NCBI GenBank assembly: GCA_027575765.1
Contig: JANBPT010000620.1
Location: 1-28,209 of the forward strand
DNA: 28,209 nucleotides
Direction: 5' to 3'
Origin: Tieghemiomyces parasiticus
Taxonomy: Eukaryota; Kickxellomycota; Dimargaritomycetes; Dimargaritales; Dimargaritaceae
Part shown: in pieces, positions 10,517 to 19,341 of the stretch
Layout: every line of letters starts with the position of its first letter
Position numbering within the stretch: the stretch's first letter is position 1
Program-made: the position numbers and the translations under genes
The notes under the pieces: model-generated
Database searches by the model: none
What the model saw: only the letters and a program-made list of their open reading frames with translations
Told to the model about the DNA's origin: nothing

Positions 10517-12682
10517 ATGCAGCACCATATGCCCGGCACCGAGCCCACCTACTCGGTGGACGACGCTACCCACATGCCGGACGCGACGGCGTCGTTTGCC
10601 GGTATGAGCCTCGGCGACCGTAGTGCCCCCGGCCCGGACCTCAAGGTGCCAAGTCCGCTCATTGTGAGTATCCAAGAGGGCGAGACGGTCTACCAGCGCG
10701 TCCTGCTCATCTATGGCCGGGCCGGACCACCCCACACTCATTTTGAGGGGCAGATTACCGTGTACCCGCAGAACTTTCCTATGCAGCGCTGGCCGGTCGT
10801 GGACACCCACTTCAAGTGTCTGGTACCCTTGGAGCCCGGGCAGAACCTCGTCCGCTTCCAGTGTAACGGTGCTGAGACCCTCCTGACCCTGCACTACCTC
10901 CCACGCCTGCAGAACCCGCCCTTGCGCCTGGCAATCATGGTGGCGAAGGACTCCCCGCTGACTTTCGATGCACCCCCGGATAAGCAAGGCCCCGGGAAGA
11001 ACGACCTCTCGGCTGCCATCAAGCGCCTACGCTGTGCGGCCTACATGTGGCAGGCCTTCAATGCCGAGCAAATGTACCGAAACGGGTTGGGCCGCCGCAC
11101 GTTCCGCCTGGACGAGGCCTGGCTTCCTGAGACGCTAACCGATCAGGAGGACGTACAGCGCAATACCGCCCAGGTCTACATCGTACGGTCCCGCCTCACC
11201 ACAGCCGAGATGCGCGATCCGCTCCACGCCCAGCAGTACCAACCTCAGACTGGGGAGGCCTCCAAGGACAGCATGTTCACCCTGTTTAGCCATGCCCTTG
11301 AGGACTACGGCGCGCCCTTCGACCGGGATTGCTATGTAGCCGGGATGACCTTGGACTCCCACTGGGACTCGCACCTCCGCGTCATCTTGGCCCACGCTGC
11401 CCTGGGTGGCGGCGGCGGGTCGCGTCGGCAATGCGTGTTTGGATCCCACCTCACCTACGCCTGGCCAAGCTGCCTCGAGGAGATTGTGCCCAAGTTCCTC
11501 GACACTACCCCGGTGGACGAGCGTTACACGGCCAACGACGCCAACGAGTGTAGTGAAGGATGGAAGGCCGCGAACGTGGGCATGGGCGCCTTTCTACACG
11601 AGGTGGGTCACCTTCTGACCCTAGGCCACACCCAGGACGGCATCATGAGCCGCGGGTTCAACAACTACAACCGCACTTTCATGGTGAAGGAGCCTCGGTT
11701 CCAGCCCATCACCCCCGAAGACGAGGCTGGCTCGCACTGGACCCGAGTCGACATGATCCGTCTGCGCTACCACCCGTGTTTGCGCCTGCCCACCGACGTC
11801 CTGGCCCTGCCCGCACGTAATGCCGTCACTGACTCTACGCTCTATGCCGTGGAGGAAGGCATCCTGGTCAAGAACCCCGTAGGGATCTCCATGGTGGAGA
11901 TTTGGATCAATGACCGGCTCAAGGGCCACCTCGAGTATGTGGACGGGGACCACCACGCGGCCACCCCGGCTCTACCGCCGCGCCCTGGCTCCGCCACCGC
12001 CCAATCCGCAGTGACCCCCACGCAGCTCACCCTGACGCGTCAAATGATCTTTAATAAGGCGCCGTGGCAGGCTGGCGACCGGGTGACGCTAGACGTGGTA
12101 TCTGTTGCACAAAATTCGTCCCAGGTTCCCGACTTTGAAAGGTTTTTGGGGGAACACCGGGTGACCATCCCGCACTACGAGCACCTCCACGTGTACAAGA
12201 GCAACCAGCTGGGCAATGGCACCATGAACGGCACCGTTCCCTTCCAGGCCTACTTTTCCTCCGGCCACGGCAACGGCGCCGAGTTTATGCGGGGTCCCGG
12301 TGGCTTCGCTCCGCTGGCTCACGGCGGTCGCGCTCTCCCACCACTCACCCACCTCCGCATCTACCACGGGCTTTATGTAGACGGGTTTGTTGCCTACCTG
12401 GCCGACGGGTCCTGGGTCCAGTGCGGAAAGGTCGGGCCCAACCCCGTCGAGTTCCCCCTGGCGCCTGGCGAGGGTCTATCCCAAATCAACGTCAACAGCG
12501 GCGCTTGGATCGACTCCTTGGAGTTCATTACCACCCATGGTCGAACCACCGGCTGGTGCGGCTCCTCCCGGGGCGGCACCGTCCACGTTCTCAAGGTACC
12601 GAACGGATACCAGTGGGCCGGGATCTACGGGTCCGGGGCCGGGTGGCTAGACTCGATCGGCTGTTTCTATACCAAGGCGTAA
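10517..12682 (+). CDS. Putative zinc metallopeptidase with C-terminal jacalin-like lectin domain
   Basis: Single-exon gene of 721 aa that matches the fungal putative metallopeptidase family typified by yeast YIL108W (Pfam Metallopep-type zincins), whose substrates are unknown. A beta-rich N-terminal part (about 45-150) precedes the zincin core. The zinc site is HEVGHLLTLGH, with His361, Glu362, His365 and His371, followed by GIMSRGF with Met377 as a possible Met-turn. A linker leads to a Gly-rich beta domain, about 590-721, with GGRALPPLTHLRIYHG, GKVG, INVNSGAWIDSLEF and a final GSGAGWLDSIGCFY, which fits a jacalin-type carbohydrate-binding fold. No signal peptide or membrane segment is visible, so the protein is probably cytosolic or nuclear. 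The start is the first ATG after a C/T-rich leader; ATG at 10529 (residue 5) is an alternative. Family assignment is firm, while activity and ligand are inference. Confidence 0.9.
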   Translation: MQHHMPGTEPTYSVDDATHMPDATASFAGMSLGDRSAPGPDLKVPSPLIVSIQEGETVYQRVLLIYGRAGPPHTHFEGQITVYPQNFPMQRWPVVDTHFKCLVPLEPGQNLVRFQCNGAETLLTLHYLPRLQNPPLRLAIMVAKDSPLTFDAPPDKQGPGKNDLSAAIKRLRCAAYMWQAFNAEQMYRNGLGRRTFRLDEAWLPETLTDQEDVQRNTAQVYIVRSRLTTAEMRDPLHAQQYQPQTGEASKDSMFTLFSHALEDYGAPFDRDCYVAGMTLDSHWDSHLRVILAHAALGGGGGSRRQCVFGSHLTYAWPSCLEEIVPKFLDTTPVDERYTANDANECSEGWKAANVGMGAFLHEVGHLLTLGHTQDGIMSRGFNNYNRTFMVKEPRFQPITPEDEAGSHWTRVDMIRLRYHPCLRLPTDVLALPARNAVTDSTLYAVEEGILVKNPVGISMVEIWINDRLKGHLEYVDGDHHAATPALPPRPGSATAQSAVTPTQLTLTRQMIFNKAPWQAGDRVTLDVVSVAQNSSQVPDFERFLGEHRVTIPHYEHLHVYKSNQLGNGTMNGTVPFQAYFSSGHGNGAEFMRGPGGFAPLAHGGRALPPLTHLRIYHGLYVDGFVAYLADGSWVQCGKVGPNPVEFPLAPGEGLSQINVNSGAWIDSLEFITTHGRTTGWCGSSRGGTVHVLKVPNGYQWAGIYGSGAGWLDSIGCFYTKA

Positions 12683-15588
12683 ACTTGACTCGGCCCCCCC
12701 GTGGACTCTTAAGCCAGTATTCGACCCGTGTAGGTTAACTAAATTGGCCCTGGTGGTTGATGATGACATTACATTCCCCCCCCGTTTGTGATGTAGGAAG
12801 TTGGACAGTTTTTCTTTATCCTTAATGAAAAATACGTGGCAAGAAAGTACCCCATTCCGCCATCCAAAATGCCCTACGCGAACGTGAAGTAATATTCTAA
12901 CTTGGACCACGGATTTTTTACACACAAGTGTTTACTACACCGACTTCTTTACTCCTAAGGCCTAATATCGTACCTGAAATTCGACACTCCGCCTGGCTGA
13001 CTTCAGCATACCAGATACTTTTTAAGACTATTCACAACACTACTACCATGCAGCCACGCCCTTTGCTACACCACCCCAATCCCTTCATTTTGCGGAGCCT
13101 ACTCCTTTTCATACCACTCTACCCAGAGGCGACCTCACCCTTATAACTCACAATAACTGATAGTGACCTCACGACACTTGCTCAGACAGTCTGACGACCA
13201 ACAGGGGCCTTCTTGTAAAAGCCGTCGGGCTTTATAAGCTGTGCGTACCTCCCCTACCTAAGGAAGTCATCTACACGTGCACTACAATATATTAGCTAAT
13301 TTTCCCTTTCGTCACATTACGCCTACCATACTTAACCTTTCGGCGTAATAACCGCCCAACACCGATGGTACGGCTGTCTTTTGGATTTTGAGAGGGTAGC
13401 CTGATTGCCGAGCAGACTGGGTGTAAGGGGTGTCCGTCCCCCCCCCATGGTAGTTTGTCAGGGAACTATTCGTCTGATGGGTGACAACAGACGCCATCGA
13501 GAGGATTCTTTCAACCCCCCGCTTTCACTACTAGAGTCCTAATGACTTCATCGCTTTGGAAGGTAGCACTAGCCGTAGTGAAAGTAGTGGAAAAGAACGT
13601 AGGGACAAGGGAGGGATAAAAAATATATTCAATGGTGACTCTGCGTTCAGGGCTTGAGGGGAGGAGGGTGCCTAGGGTTGTATAGTGTAGTGGGCGTTGA
13701 GTGATTGCATGGCTATGGTTGTGTTAAGGAAAGCAACAAATTAGTTAATGTCCTCCCAGCAGATGCAGTGCCCTTAGTAATAGCAAGGGAGAGAGGGGTG
13801 ACCTAACATCCCGGGTAGTACAATGCACAGCAGCATGGCTTCTAACCTACTCCTTCCTCCTGCCCGTGTTTTACAAATGACCGCAGATGGATTTATAAGG
13901 ATGCACGATGGCTATAGGCCTCTCGAATTTGAATATTTTCAAGTGGGGATTTCAATACACAAGGCCCTGATTGCCTTTGGAGTCCTATAAGGAGTCTCCC
14001 AAGCACCATGGAATTGCAGCTAAACCACAAGCGATTGGATGATACTTCGCCAAAGGCCGATGTATTTCGACCTAAGGGTCATACGAGATACTATGGTAGG
14101 GGAAATCTCCGGAGTCGAGGGGGGGGGGGTAATTACCACAACAATAAATATTATAAAGAGAGGAGTGATGTGTATGTATTGGTGCTGGTCTGGACCCAGC
14201 TATTATTCGCTAAGGCAATTATATCTGCCATTCAGGTTCACGGGTGGACCTAGTTCTGGGTGATAGTGGCCTGGCTTGGTATGCGATTGGGCGGGATTCA
14301 AGGGGCCAGTACCAGTCGCGGGGAGAAACGTAGGGACAGTCTGCGGGGGGAGGGAGAAAAGTCAACAATAGGGGAGGAGGCTGGGAGATGCAAGTTGGCA
14401 ATAAAGTAAACATTCGTGGAGAAGTAAGGCAATAAGCAATAAGGGTGCGCGGAAGCTCAAACGTCGGGAGAGGAGGGTAGGGGTTATCTGATAGGGGGCC
14501 ATTTTTAATAAGTCCTATCCTCTGGACATCTACACTGGCCGCTACAATATCAAAGAATATAAAGGAAGTGCTGTCAGATGACTACTCTGGTGCCTAGCAT
14601 AGGTATTGTGACTCCCTTGAGACCACGGTACCCACAGTCCCCGTTCTTTAATTGATAAAGAAGGGGTTGAGTCACGCTATTCCATTTTTCATCGCGGACT
14701 ATTCCAGTATTATGGCTTTGTCAATGCAGTGCATGTCGATGCCGTGAACAGCTCTGAGATCGAATTCTACCATTTTAGAAAACGGTACGGTCCAACCCTC
14801 CATGTCATCTAGGTACCATCGTAATAGATATTGTCTTAAGAACCTAATTTCTCGGCAACCTTACTCTACTTACGGTGGGCCAGAGTTGTTAACCAACCTG
14901 GATTAATCACTCGTCGCTAGCGGCCGTCGCGGAAATGGTTGAGGCGTAAACGAAAAGGACAAGGAATACCAAGACCTACCTACGCCAGGGGATAGGAAGG
15001 GTCGTTGGATGAACAGAGTGCATAGAACGGAACGGTATAACTGTGGACGAAACGGCTATTGGCGTGATTCTGGGCTGCGGCTGCGTAAGGTGCAGATCGT
15101 GCAGACGAGAGCTCATTGGCTGGTAACAATATCTGCGTGAAGGAAACTAGCGGAATGTAAAATAGAGCGTGTAGAGCCGACTTTGAATCAAATTAATCAG
15201 CCTGCTACAGTGTCGATTCCAAGCTCTGCACTGGGTAACTCCTATGAGGCATGCGCTCGTTACGCCTAGTATAGTGTTCGGGCGGTCTTCTGCAATCACC
15301 CAAGACCCCGCTCATACGGTAGCCAAGGGACCCGCCGAACCGCCTCCACGGGCTACGGCCGAAGCCTTCCTTCAAACACAGCCCTCCAACCGCCCCTTCC
15401 TTGTGGAACTGTCCCGGCAAAAGTTTTGGCCACCGCGGTCTGGATGACAGTGATGTTCACTACCCAGTTGGTTGCAACCTTCCCTCTTTTGATCCAGGCT
15501 CAATCCTGACCCCTCCCCATACCATGGCGGTAAAGCCAGTACCAATCCCCATCGGTTACATTAGACGGTGTCGCATCACCTTCACATC

Positions 15589-15612
15589 TATATATATATA
15601 TATATATATATA
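15589..15612. repeat. (TA)12 microsatellite
   Basis: Twelve perfect TA units in intergenic DNA, followed by AGCTGTGAC. Confidence 0.9.
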
Positions 15613-16357
15613 AGCTGTGACAAAAAAGCCCAAATAGTTGATTCATTAGGCGTGCAATAAAAATAAATGTCATCCTAGACCTTTTCGCCCATCAACCCTC
15701 CCTCGGCCGAGTACTATCTCCACCCTTTTCTGTGGAGCCACACAATGTTTTTCCACAACATGGTAACCGGTTTTCTCGTGGTAAGCCCATTACCCACCGT
15801 TATAAGCTAGTAAGAAATGCTACCCATTTTATCTTAAAAGGGTATCCCTTTCAGAACTCCCGGCAGGGTAGCCAAGCCGCCGGACAATCTATCACTTCAG
15901 CTTATTAGTCAATCTTGATACCTTCAGCGTGATGGTCAACTCTGCATTGGCCGAACTACCACAGATGGCACATAGGTGGTCTACATAATTCTGTGTACAG
16001 ACCGTCGTGGATGACAACGACCCCTGCCCTAAGAAAAATGTAATGTAAAATGGTGCCATTCAGGATGATGGAGTGGTACCGCTGACCTGATATATTCAAC
16101 GGGCCGCTCTATGCGCAGCTCGGATACTGCCTTCGGTGACTTAACCGCCATTAAGAGCGTACGATGTAGCTCTGGAAACTCGATTTGGCAACGCTGACAT
16201 GTTTGAAATGCCATGCTTATAGACAGAAGCAATCATTAACACCCCGCCTGGACAGACGATAACCATGGCCAACTTCCATGCATGATGCTTAACTGGCTTG
16301 TCCTACTAACGGCGATCGAAGGGCACCGGGGTGTTGCGGTTACCCTCCAGGAGCATG

Positions 16358-16383
16358 TATATACATATAAATATATGTATATA
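16358..16383. repeat. AT-rich perfect inverted repeat
   Basis: The arm TATATACATATA (16358-16369) is the exact reverse complement of TATATGTATATA (16372-16383), with a 2-base AA spacer. It continues into a further TA-rich stretch to about 16397. It could extrude as a cruciform, but it may simply be a TA microsatellite with point changes. Confidence 0.8.
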
Positions 16384-16518
16384 TTTATATATATATACCC
16401 ACTGAGGTGTCGCACGCTACGAGACCTTAACTTTTTACCATTTGATTCGAGAACTTGTTAGCTTGGTCATCCACCCGCTCACACTCGCATGAGTTATTCG
16501 CGTAAGACTACTTTTGCC

Positions 16519-16543
16519 CTCCCCTCTCCTCCCCTCCCCTCCT
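16519..16543. repeat. Pure pyrimidine tract, CCCCT-like units
   Basis: This C/T-only stretch is built from imperfect CCCCT/CCTCT units on the plus strand, within intergenic DNA. It could form triplex-type structure or be the remnant of a promoter leader; no gene follows it. Confidence 0.6.
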
Positions 16544-17426
16544 CACTACCAACATGTACGGCTGCAAGCCCAACCCCGTTCGATCCGTTGCCAAAAAAGG
16601 CCCTCCCAAAGGCGTACTGAAGCCTCAGGATCCCGATTCCGAAGTTCCGCCGCTCAGTTTATAGTGTGGTGGTAGTGGGCAGGTCCCCACCACTTCCACA
16701 CCTGCAGGACCGACCCGCCCACCAAGGGCCAAGTAGCGAGCAGAGGACCGGCATCCTCTTGCACGAGCATAGGAAGGGCACTTACCCTCGACCACTTTTT
16801 CTCTCCCCACTTCCCTCCCCAAACGGATCCGTTGCCGTATTCATTATCCTCCGGGTTGAGACCCATCTTATTGTTTTCCTATATTCATCTTATTAAATGC
16901 TCAGTACCTTATATTTTCATTAAATCATCATAGTCAACACAACAGGATGGGCGAACCTCCCCCCAGTATATCTACCTCATCGAATGGGTACGCCTGCCCT
17001 TGTTTGGCAAGGGAGCGCCCCTGACTTTCTCCACGCTGCAATTAACCCACTGCGACGCTCTAATCTTGCCCATATACTGGCTGCGTTTCGGCCGCAACAA
17101 TATTTCATTCACTGCCACCGTAGTACTGGTTTCGCAAAAGGTGTATAGGTGCTGGCGTGGGAGCCAGGTCGTTGGTGTAAAATATATAAATAAAAGTTTG
17201 GATATGGTTTTTATTATTATCCGGTCGTCATTCGAGGTATATATATAATAAAAACCGAGTTGACAGTTTTGTGCTCGCCTATCTGCGAGATGGCCTTGGC
17301 GGCCCTTTGGAAAAATTGGTGTCGTTTTGGTGTAGAGGATTTTGGCTAATTATGCGTGCCACCATTGGCCTTGAAAGCGCCCCCGAGGCGTACGCCTTTA
17401 TGTGGCGTTGTGATTGTGACGGTGGT

Positions 17427-17458
17427 GGAATCCGTATCAAGCCCCTAATACGGATTCC
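17427..17458. repeat. Hairpin, 11-bp perfect stem
   Basis: GGAATCCGTAT (17427-17437) pairs perfectly with ATACGGATTCC (17448-17458) across a 10-base loop. It lies about 450 bases beyond the Ras stop codon. There is no poly-U tail and no coding context to identify its role. Confidence 0.75.
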
Positions 17459-17913
17459 CTAAAAGTTGGGACGAGGCGAGCTGCTTAGGGCCGGATTATT
17501 CGTAATCACACTGTACCAACGATAGGTGGCGATTGAGGCCATTGGCTGATTAAAGGCGTTGGAAACCCCACCATTTAACCATTCCTTCCATGCTATTATC
17601 CTTGCACACGCCACCAAGCCACATAGCTTCCATTAGTTGACAGGATATTTCATTATTGACTAACAGACGACCGTATAACGGGAACCCCAGCGAGGCAAGA
17701 GCAAGTCATCAAGGATATAAAATGGCGAAGTAGAAGTTGGAGAATGATAGAGAAAAAGAAGTGAAACAAGATGAGTGGAACGGTTAAAGAAAAGGACAGT
17801 GCAGCAAGAGTTGCAGAATAACCAACCCAGAACGGACGTGGTAAAAAGCGGCGGGACGTGAGGGTTGTAAAAGTGCCAGGAAACGACGAAATACGATGGA
17901 CGTGACTAATACA

Positions 17914-19341
17914 TTAGAGGATCTGACAACCGCCACGCTTGGCCTTCTTCTTCTTGTCCTTCTTGGTCGTGTTACTACGGTGGTTCCCGCCCTGCGGATC
18001 GCGGCTGGCGCGGATAATGCGGACCACGGTGTAAAAGGCCTTCTCCACATTGACGCACGTCTTCGCAGACGACTCGACAAACTCGCAGCTCAGCCGCTTG
18101 GCCATGGCCAAGCCCTCCTCGCGCGACACCTCCCGCTCGTGCACCTTGTCGCACTTGTTGCCTACAAGCATGAGGGGCACGTTGTCGGTATCCTTGACGC
18201 GGGTGATCTGGTCGCGGAAGCGCTGCACACGTTCAAACGTAGAACGGGCGGCGATGGAGTAGACGAGGAGGAAACCCTCACCATCCCGTATCCACTGGTC
18301 ACGTAGGGCTGTGTACTCCTCCTGGCCGGCGGTATCGAGTACCTCGAGTACGCACGGCTGCTCATCAATCACAACCTGCTTGCGGTAGGAGTCTTCGATG
18401 GTCGGGTCGTAGGTCTGGTAGGAGAAATGGTGAAGAACCAGTGTGACGTGACCACATGGTGAGGGGTTAGTGACTGCTAGGATACAAAGCAGGGAGAAAA
18501 GCGGCAAGGATTTGCCCGAGGAGCAACAAGGAACGCTGCATCCTTAAAAGCCCCATCCATTAATGGGGCCGGCCAGCGGTGCAAGAGGCTAATTTCCAGA
18601 TAGTAACGTACCTCTAGAATGTGGGATGGTTGGCCGAGGTGGGAGGGGAGGAGAGAGGGGGGGATTGGCAGGAAAGTTGTTCGTTAGAAAACTGACGGAG
18701 ACATGCTCTAGGTGCGCCACCTCCCTTAGACAGGCATTTGGTAGTCAAAGGGTGCGAGGCCAAACTGGACGGAAAGGGGACTTACCGACGAAGTGGTTCA
18801 GACAGAGCTATTGTCAAGTTCATAGGTAGAATTGTGAGAAGGGGAGGGATGTGGGGATATCGCGCAAGACATGGTTGGAAAATAGACTACTGCGCTACAA
18901 GCCGACCTACCCGGTGTCTTGAGGGCCGACGCCCCGACTGCTCAGCCGTACTGGTGAGGGCCCTGGGGGGAGGGAGATGTCAGTCTAACAGGTCATGCTT
19001 CTGGTAGACTAAAGGACGGCGGAAGGAGCCTCTCGCCACACCACTTACCTGGATCGTTAGCGCGGTCTATAAAAGAAAAAAGATGAATTTGGAGATGAGG
19101 GCGTAATCGAGTAACGGGTGCCGTTGGTGAGTTAGAATGTGGACATGGCACCAGGCCTCAGTACGGGGGTCTTCTGCCAGTGAACCGAGGCCCCAGAACT
19201 TGAGACCTTAGACAAGTCAAGTGGTCAATGTAGAGATATGGGGCTTAGCACTAGCATTGGGCACCACGTCGCACTTCCGAGCGTCTGACCTACCTTGCCA
19301 ACACCACCATCGCCGAGGACGACCAATTTGTACAATCTCAT
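17914..19341 (-). CDS. RAS: Ras-family small GTPase with three microexons
   Basis: Membrane-anchored GTP switch of the Ras subfamily, closest in motif to fungal Ras2-type proteins. Proposed exons on the minus strand are 19341-19294 (48 nt), 19066-19049 (18 nt), 18807-18786 (22 nt), 18613-18612 (2 nt) and 18414-17914 (501 nt), giving 591 nt and 196 aa. Residue numbers match human Ras: P-loop GDGGVGKT at 10-17, switch I YDPTIEDS at 32-39, DTAGQEEY at 57-64 with Gln61, NKCD at 116-119, and the SAK motif (ESSAKT). The tail has a polybasic KKDKKKKAKR and ends in CQIL, a CAAX box whose final Leu predicts geranylgeranylation. Introns are 227, 241, 172 and 197 bp. Donors are GTAGGT, GTAAGT, GTAAGT and GTACGT; acceptors are TATAG, AATAG, TCTAG and ACCAG. 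Without the 2-nt exon the reading frame breaks at Glu30. The ATG at 19341 opens directly into the conserved MRLYKLVVLG. Confidence 0.93.
18612..18613 (-). other. Candidate 2-nt Ras microexon (AG)
   Basis: Read on the minus strand, the context is CCACATTCTAG|AG|GTACGTTACT. The AG completes codon 30 as GAG (Glu), the expected residue before TYDPTIEDS. It divides what would otherwise be a 371-bp intron into introns of 172 and 197 bp, the usual size here. The upstream half has a CTAAC branch candidate (18683-18687) and a long C/T tract. The alternative is one 371-bp intron with a 2-bp deletion or assembly error at the acceptor. Confidence 0.7.
18786..18807 (-). other. Ras microexon, 22 nt (LCLNHFV plus one base)
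   Basis: The exon starts in phase 0 after acceptor ACAATAG, encodes LCLNHFV (residues 23-29) and ends with the first base of codon 30 before a strong donor GTAAGTCC. The LCLNHFV string is typical of fungal Ras proteins. Confidence 0.92.
19049..19066 (-). other. Ras microexon, 18 nt (TALTIQ)
   Basis: The exon reads ACC GCG CTA ACG ATC CAG between acceptor TTTTATAG and donor GTAAGTGG and encodes Ras residues 17-22. Both ends are in phase 0. It supplies Thr17, the P-loop residue that coordinates Mg2+ in this family. A pyrimidine tract precedes it, and a CTAAC branch candidate lies at 19131-19135. Confidence 0.93.

Larger units (their letters stand above)
12683..17913. other. Long gene-poor intergenic region (5.2 kb)
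   Basis: This lies between the convergent 3' ends of the metallopeptidase and the Ras gene. It is AT-richer than the genes and I find no supportable coding sequence. The best open stretch is 14008-14253 (81 aa, good ATG context), but it resembles nothing I know. Structures present are poly-C at 13438-13446, poly-G at 14119-14129, (TA)12 at 15589-15612, an AT palindrome at 16358-16383, a pyrimidine tract around 16519-16543 and an 11-bp hairpin at 17427-17458. GC-richer patches at 15290-15440 and 16620-16760 carry no recognisable product. Confidence 0.6.

Noticed and set aside
13675..13730. tRNA A-box-like string near TATAGTGTAGTGGGC
   Set aside because: No B box (GGTTCGANNCC) or cloverleaf follows it.
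14008..14253. 81-aa plus-strand open frame with a good ATG context
   Set aside because: The sequence is AT-rich, contains a frame crossing an 11-base poly-G run, and the product has no recognisable family or partner exon.
15244..15447. 67-aa plus-strand frame in a GC-richer patch
   Set aside because: Short, Pro-rich, no family resemblance, and the opposite strand is equally open.
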